From Bacteroides sp. (lineage in GTDB: Bacteria > Bacteroidota > Bacteroidia > Bacteroidales > P3): 39,569 nt of DNA. The notes below the pieces were generated by a model. The model did no database searches and was not told the DNA's origin. It saw nothing but the letters and a program-made list of their open reading frames with translations. Of this stretch, positions 35,584 through 39,569 are shown piece after piece. Position 1 is the first letter of the stretch; every line of letters begins with the position of its first letter. Position numbers and translations under genes: made by a program. The stretch lies in assembly GCA_023662825.1 (NCBI GenBank), contig JAMPIH010000016.1:1-39569 (forward strand). The letters run 5' to 3'.

Positions 35584-36243
35584 ATGCAAATGTACATCAA
35601 ATCTTCGTTTTCCCGCCTTGTTTTTGTTCTTTTATCGCTGACCCCTTGTCTCGCATCGGGACAGATGCTCAAAAGCGCGGGCGATGAAAAACTGCATTTC
35701 GGGCTTTCGATAGGTGGCGCCTGCAATACCACCTTCCCGGTATCGGGGCCCTGGCGGTTCGATGCCAAGGAAACCAAGATCGGATTTACGGGCGGCGCCT
35801 TTTTCGAACTGGATTTCGCCAAGCGATTCTTCGCTCATTTCGAAGTGAATATATCCGGCCGCAGGCTGTTGGCGAACGGCATTTCGGCCGATACCGCCCT
35901 GGGAAATTTCGACCTTTCCTACCACTACACCAACATCAACGTCCCCTTAGGCTTGGGCGTATCGTTCTTTCCCGCCTCGAATCCATTCAACGTGTCGTTT
36001 ATCGCCTGCGCGGTGGTGGGCTTCCCGCAATACAACAAAAGTCAGATCAACGTAAGCCGGCAGGATGTGGAAAAACAGCTTCAGGTGGTGAATGTAGGCG
36101 GGTTGGCGGAACTGCGGCTCAAATACGAGTTCGCATTCCTGGCCTTCCGTTACGAATTTTCGGGAATGAACCTGTTTAAATACCGGCAACAGGCGTTTAA
36201 AACGGGAACGTTCAGCTTTATGCTCGGCTTTCAAATCATTTAA
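35584..36243 (+). CDS. PorT-like outer-membrane beta-barrel protein (second)
   Basis: A 219-aa exported protein. The signal peptide (YIKSSFSRLVFVLLSLTPCLASGQ) precedes amphipathic strands such as KIGFTGGAFFELDFAKRFFAHFEVNISGR and YTNINVPLGLGVSF, ending in GTFSFMLGFQII. This is the pattern of an outer-membrane beta-barrel of the PorT family. Two nearby ATGs (35584 and 35590) are possible. It lies 3 bases before the gldB-like gene, so they are probably co-transcribed. PorT itself belongs to the T9SS, but this protein could equally be a general barrel. Confidence 0.8.
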   Translation: MQMYIKSSFSRLVFVLLSLTPCLASGQMLKSAGDEKLHFGLSIGGACNTTFPVSGPWRFDAKETKIGFTGGAFFELDFAKRFFAHFEVNISGRRLLANGISADTALGNFDLSYHYTNINVPLGLGVSFFPASNPFNVSFIACAVVGFPQYNKSQINVSRQDVEKQLQVVNVGGLAELRLKYEFAFLAFRYEFSGMNLFKYRQQAFKTGTFSFMLGFQII

Positions 36244-36246
36244 CCC

Positions 36247-37221
36247 ATGATTTCTAAAACATTGCGGCTTATATCGGGGCTTTCGGCGGCTGCCCTGCTG
36301 CTTACGGCAGCCTCCTGCAACAGAAAAGACAACATATCGGTTACTCCTGTGCCGGTTCTGCGCTACGATTTGGCGCTCATGCAATTAGAGCCCGACAACT
36401 TGAAGGAGGGCCTGCAAGGGCTCACCGACAGTTTTCCGCTCTATCTGGAAGGTGCCGACTGGGATAACCCGCTGAACCTGCAGCGAATCCAAAATTTTGT
36501 AGAAGATCCCGTGGTGCAACAGGCCTATGGTAAGATAAGAGCGCAATACCCCGATTCCATGGCTTTGGGCACGGAATTGGCCCGGATTTTTGAACGGACC
36601 CGCCGGCTTTTTCCCGCATTCCAAAACCCTGAGGTCTATACCTATATCTCCTATTTCGACTTCGTGAACCGGGTGCTGTACCTCGATTCGATGCTTTCCA
36701 TCGCCCTCGACCTCTATATCGACGGCAACCAGGAGCGGCTGGACGAAATCGGCGTGCCCCGCTATATGAGCCGCAAGCTCGATGCCGCCCACTTGGGCGC
36801 GGACGTGGCGCGGGTTATCGGTTCAGCCCTGATAATACAGGAAAAGGAAACATTGCTCGACCACCTCGTTTACGAGGGCAAGGTATTGTATTTCATGCAG
36901 GAAGTTTTGCCCGACGCCTCCCCCGAAACCCTTTTCGGGTACAGCAGGGAACAGGTGTTGTGGTGCAAGGCGCACGAAAGGGAGGTTTGGCAGTATATGG
37001 TGCAGCAGAACCTGTTGTACGAAAGCAATCCGCTTAAATTCAGATATTTTGTAAACGAAGGACCGTTCAATCCGCTTCTGGAGGGCGCACCCGCCCGGCT
37101 TTCGCAATTCGTGGGGCTGCATATCGTGCGCGCCTACCTCAAGAAATCGGGCAAGGATTTCAACGCGCTGCTGAACGCCTCCGCGCAGGAAGTGCTGCAA
37201 GGCTCGGCCTACAGACCCTAA
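36247..37221 (+). CDS. gldB: GldB-like gliding-motility lipoprotein
   Basis: A 324-aa lipoprotein. The signal SAAALLLTAASCN ends in a lipobox Cys. The body resembles GldB: YVS-type YTYISYFDFVNRVLYLDSM, LDLYIDGN, the YEGKVLYFMQEVLPD segment, GYSREQVLWCKAHEREVWQYM, and the end GRLSQFVGLHIVRAYLKKS-like. GldB is required for gliding and stability of other Gld proteins in Flavobacterium; many non-gliding Bacteroidetes retain it. Nearness to nadE is, as I recall, also seen in flavobacteria. It is the second gene of the barrel operon. Confidence 0.82.
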   Translation: MISKTLRLISGLSAAALLLTAASCNRKDNISVTPVPVLRYDLALMQLEPDNLKEGLQGLTDSFPLYLEGADWDNPLNLQRIQNFVEDPVVQQAYGKIRAQYPDSMALGTELARIFERTRRLFPAFQNPEVYTYISYFDFVNRVLYLDSMLSIALDLYIDGNQERLDEIGVPRYMSRKLDAAHLGADVARVIGSALIIQEKETLLDHLVYEGKVLYFMQEVLPDASPETLFGYSREQVLWCKAHEREVWQYMVQQNLLYESNPLKFRYFVNEGPFNPLLEGAPARLSQFVGLHIVRAYLKKSGKDFNALLNASAQEVLQGSAYRP

Positions 37222-37270
37222 ACTCTGGCTTTTTATAGTTTTCCGAAAAGCTCGCGAAATAATTTGACCC

Positions 37271-37723
37271 TTAACGGCTTAATTTTTTCAATAGGGCACG
37301 GCACCCGGCATGCACCTGTTGCCAGGTAAGTTCGAAATCGCGGGTGTACCAAGGGTCGGCTATATCGCCGGGCGTGTCGGTATAATCCAGCAGGCGGCAT
37401 ACCTTATGCTGGACATCCTGTCCGATAATCCGCCTGATATTGTTCATGTTATTGGTATCCATCAACACGATGCAGTCGTAGCGGCGATAATCATCCATCG
37501 TGATCTGCCGGGCGCGATGCCCCGAACAGTCGATACCGTCGGCCTCCAGCAAACGGCGCACCGGTGGATATACCCCGTTGCCGATTTCCTCTGTGGACGT
37601 GGCGGCTGAGGCAATCTCGAAATCTCCGGCAATTCTGGCATCGGCCACCATCTTCTTCATAACGAACTCGGCCATCGGCGAACGGCAGATATTGCCGTGG
37701 CATACAAAAAGAATCCTGTGCAT
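37271..37723 (-). CDS. Low-molecular-weight protein-tyrosine phosphatase
   Basis: A 150-aa cytosolic phosphatase. The catalytic loop is VCHGNICRSPM (Cys8, Arg14 of CX5R, with Ser15), and the general acid is Asp123 in DPWYTRDF. The length is usual for the family. Substrates may be tyrosine-phosphorylated proteins of envelope polysaccharide export, but no such genes lie beside it. It is separated from tpx by a terminator. Confidence 0.94.
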   Translation of the reverse strand: MHRILFVCHGNICRSPMAEFVMKKMVADARIAGDFEIASAATSTEEIGNGVYPPVRRLLEADGIDCSGHRARQITMDDYRRYDCIVLMDTNNMNNIRRIIGQDVQHKVCRLLDYTDTPGDIADPWYTRDFELTWQQVHAGCRALLKKLSR

Positions 37724-37731
37724 GGCAAACG

Positions 37732-37775
37732 TATAAAAAAAACGGCACGAAAGAAATATCTCCGCCGTGCCGTTT
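37732..37775 (-). terminator. Rho-independent terminator after tpx
   Basis: On the minus strand, a perfect 10-bp stem (37766-37775 with 37740-37749), AAACGGCACG and its complement, with a 16-base loop, followed by eight T residues. It lies 20 bases past the tpx stop. Confidence 0.85.
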
Positions 37776-37795
37776 CAAATTCCGAATATATTTTT

Positions 37796-38308
37796 TTACA
37801 AAGCGGCCTTTACCGCAGCCAGGGCAGCGTCGAAATCGGGCAGTTCGGTGTTTTCCTTTACGTATTCCACGTAAACCACCTTGTCGTTGCGGTCGATCAC
37901 GATGATACCGCGGTTCAACAGACGCAGTTCCTTAAGCAGGAATCCGTATTTCAGACCGAACTCCGTGGCCATGTGGTCCGACAGGGTCTGCACCTTGTCG
38001 ATGCCTTCGGCACCGCAGAAACGACCCAACGCGAAAGGAAGGTCGCAGGAAATGGTAAGGATGGCCACTCCATTCAAGTTGGCCGCCTCCTGGTTGAAAC
38101 GGCGGGTCTGCATAGCGCAAACGCCCGTATCGATCGACGGAATGGTGGAGATAACCTTTACCTGTCCTTTAAAGTCACTCAACTTGACGGGCTGCAGGCT
38201 CGCATTGAGCACCGTAAAATCGGGAGCCACAGCCCCCACCTTGATTTCGGGACCGCACAGCGTAAGCGCGTTGCCCATCATAGTAACCACACCGGTACGT
38301 TCTTCCAT
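37796..38308 (-). CDS. tpx: Thiol peroxidase Tpx
   Basis: A 170-aa atypical two-cysteine peroxiredoxin that reduces hydroperoxides using thioredoxin. The peroxidatic Cys64 is in PSIDTGVC, and the resolving Cys98 is in LGRFCGAEG. An extra Cys88 occurs in the SCDLPF segment. The family start (GNALTLCGPEIKVGAVAPDF) is present. It has its own near-consensus promoter (38343-38375) and terminator. Confidence 0.95.
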   Translation of the reverse strand: MEERTGVVTMMGNALTLCGPEIKVGAVAPDFTVLNASLQPVKLSDFKGQVKVISTIPSIDTGVCAMQTRRFNQEAANLNGVAILTISCDLPFALGRFCGAEGIDKVQTLSDHMATEFGLKYGFLLKELRLLNRGIIVIDRNDKVVYVEYVKENTELPDFDAALAAVKAAL

Positions 38309-38342
38309 GATTATAGAATTTAAAGGTTAGACATTCACCCGG

Positions 38343-38375
38343 CAAATGTAGCGAAAAGAGAAGACATATTACAAA
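38343..38375 (-). promoter_or_regulatory. Bacteroidetes-type promoter of tpx
   Basis: On the minus strand, TTTG at 38372-38375 (-33) and TACATTTG at 38343-38350 (-7, full match to TAnnTTTG) are spaced by 21 bases, 34 bases before the ATG. Confidence 0.72.
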
Positions 38376-38381
38376 TAGCGT

Positions 38382-38389
38382 TAACTTTG
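38382..38389 (+). promoter_or_regulatory. -7 box for the acyltransferase gene
   Basis: TAACTTTG fully matches TAnnTTTG on the plus strand, 49 bases before the ATG at 38439. It sits 7 bases from the tpx -33 box, so the two promoters are back to back. Confidence 0.45.
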
Positions 38390-38438
38390 CCATCGATTGC
38401 GTGAAATGTATGGTTCACCTCTCACAAACCCAAGACCA

Positions 38439-39500
38439 ATGACAGGCCACGAACAGGATTCACATCTGCCGACAGCCGGCGAGACCCAATCGGATACGAT
38501 TTATTTTCTTCGTTTTCTGCTGATTGCCGCCGTAGCCTTTACCCATTCCGCTGTCAGCAAGCCCCAATCGTTCGAAAACGCTTATTCACTCTTTGTCTTT
38601 ATATTCACCAGCGTATTCGAAAGGCTTCCTGCCTTGGTTCTTTTTTCGGGATTCCTGTTCTTTAAATCAGGTTTCTCCGCACGTATTTACGGGAAAAAAC
38701 TTAAAAACCGCATAAAAAGCCTGTTGATTCCCTATTTATTTTGGAACGCGGCGGTGGTGATCTATTATCTGTTGCTTCAATTCTACCTTCTAAAAAACGG
38801 ACAACAACCCGACTCCAAACTGATTTCAGACTACACCTGGCACGATTGGCAGATGGCCTTTTGGAACGGCCCCATTGCCAAACAATTTTGGTTTATCCGG
38901 AATCTGATGATTCTCATGTTGGCCAGCCCCTTTTTCTACCTGCTCATTCGTTACCTTAGGTGGTTCGGGGTGCTTTTATCCGCCGTGCCATGGATAATGG
39001 GCGTAGAGGTTCTGTGGGGCATGCACACCTATACGTTTTTCTTTTTTGCCGTAGGTGCGTGCATGGCGTTGAAAAACGAAAACTTCGTATTGCGGATGGG
39101 CCCTTATTGGGGTTGGGCGGGTATTTTATTCCTCTTGACGGCTTGTTTCAGGATCTATCGGTTCATCCGTGGATTGCCGGATATACCGATTATTGATAAA
39201 ATCGGCTTATGCGCCAGCGTAGTGTTCATTATTGCCTTGACGGGCAAACTTATTTCATCCGGAACGCTAAAAGTGAATGTGGCTTTGTGCAAAAGCAGTT
39301 TTTTCATCTTTGCCGCCCACCTTATTCCTGTAGTATTGGTGAAAATGTTACTGGAAAGCCTTCTCCCTGCAACAATCTGGAGTTGTTTCGTCATCCACTT
39401 TGCCACATTCACCCTTGTACTTTTTCTCTGTCTGGGCGTGTATAGACTGCTCCACCGTTTCACGCCCCGCTTCCTATCGTTTATAAGCGGAGGCCGGTAA
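38439..39500 (+). CDS. Membrane acyltransferase (acyltransferase 3 family)
   Basis: A 353-aa integral membrane protein with about ten hydrophobic segments. The N-terminal FLRFLLIAAVAFTHS carries the histidine typical of the family, and LIPYLFWNAAVVIY and WFIRNLMILMLASP match conserved loops. Such proteins transfer acetyl or other acyl groups to surface sugars or lipids. The ATG at 38439 fits a -7 box at 38382; upstream in-frame starts (38397, 38406) are very close to the expected transcription start. The last 69 bases of the window after the stop hold no feature I can name. Confidence 0.85.
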   Translation: MTGHEQDSHLPTAGETQSDTIYFLRFLLIAAVAFTHSAVSKPQSFENAYSLFVFIFTSVFERLPALVLFSGFLFFKSGFSARIYGKKLKNRIKSLLIPYLFWNAAVVIYYLLLQFYLLKNGQQPDSKLISDYTWHDWQMAFWNGPIAKQFWFIRNLMILMLASPFFYLLIRYLRWFGVLLSAVPWIMGVEVLWGMHTYTFFFFAVGACMALKNENFVLRMGPYWGWAGILFLLTACFRIYRFIRGLPDIPIIDKIGLCASVVFIIALTGKLISSGTLKVNVALCKSSFFIFAAHLIPVVLVKMLLESLLPATIWSCFVIHFATFTLVLFLCLGVYRLLHRFTPRFLSFISGGR

Positions 39501-39569
39501 CCGATACACCCTATGCAAATATAACCATTTTCCGCAATCGGGGGAAGCCGGGGAATGATTTCCCGTGCG

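Noticed and set aside
35529-35822. N-terminal extension of the minus-strand barrel gene to 405 aa
   Set aside because: It would run through the divergent gene and bury the signal peptide 98 residues inside the protein.

Overview
The window looks like a chromosome segment from a member of the Bacteroidales (Bacteroidetes). Signs include a type IX secretion C-terminal sorting domain, a GldB-like gliding lipoprotein, the Bacteroidetes-type GlmU homologue, a zinc-free type B L31, PorT-like outer-membrane barrels, and promoters of the TAnnTTTG type. Host genes are rather GC-rich; an Alistipes-like genome would fit, but the genus is a guess.

The main discovery is a complete-looking microvirus provirus (Microviridae, Alpavirinae-like) at about 10,478-16,269. 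It is AT-rich, all genes are on the minus strand, and it is bounded by two 28-bp dif-like XerC/XerD sites. It carries a 698-aa major capsid protein, an internal scaffold candidate, a DNA pilot protein, an HUH replication initiator, four small unknown genes upstream and a 38-aa single-span membrane ORF at the end. Comparing the two dif copies allows the empty host site and the phage site to be rebuilt, and places this window at or near the chromosome terminus.

Layout left of the provirus: a minus operon of two half-size chromate transporters, a COG0731-type radical SAM protein and a small 25-residue-repeat protein (2553-192); a minus pair of a GNAT-like protein and an S9 peptidase (6267-2714); and a plus operon with overlapping genes (6376-10232) for a polysaccharide-deacetylase-like protein, a glycosyltransferase, a FemAB/GNAT-like protein and a DUF486 membrane protein, probably for a surface glycan.

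Right of the provirus: grpE-dnaJ (minus); aminotransferase-uvrB-Cys/Met PLP enzyme (plus); a T9SS cargo protein, then a glmU homologue-lon operon, rpmE and a CBS-containing family II pyrophosphatase (minus); hpt-adk-mrp-nifU-like (plus); a barrel-nadE pair (minus) divergent from a barrel-gldB pair (plus); a low-molecular-weight tyrosine phosphatase and tpx (minus); and a membrane acyltransferase (plus). Related palindromic intergenic repeats directly abut the stop codons of the two host genes that flank the provirus. No tRNA, rRNA or CRISPR was seen.
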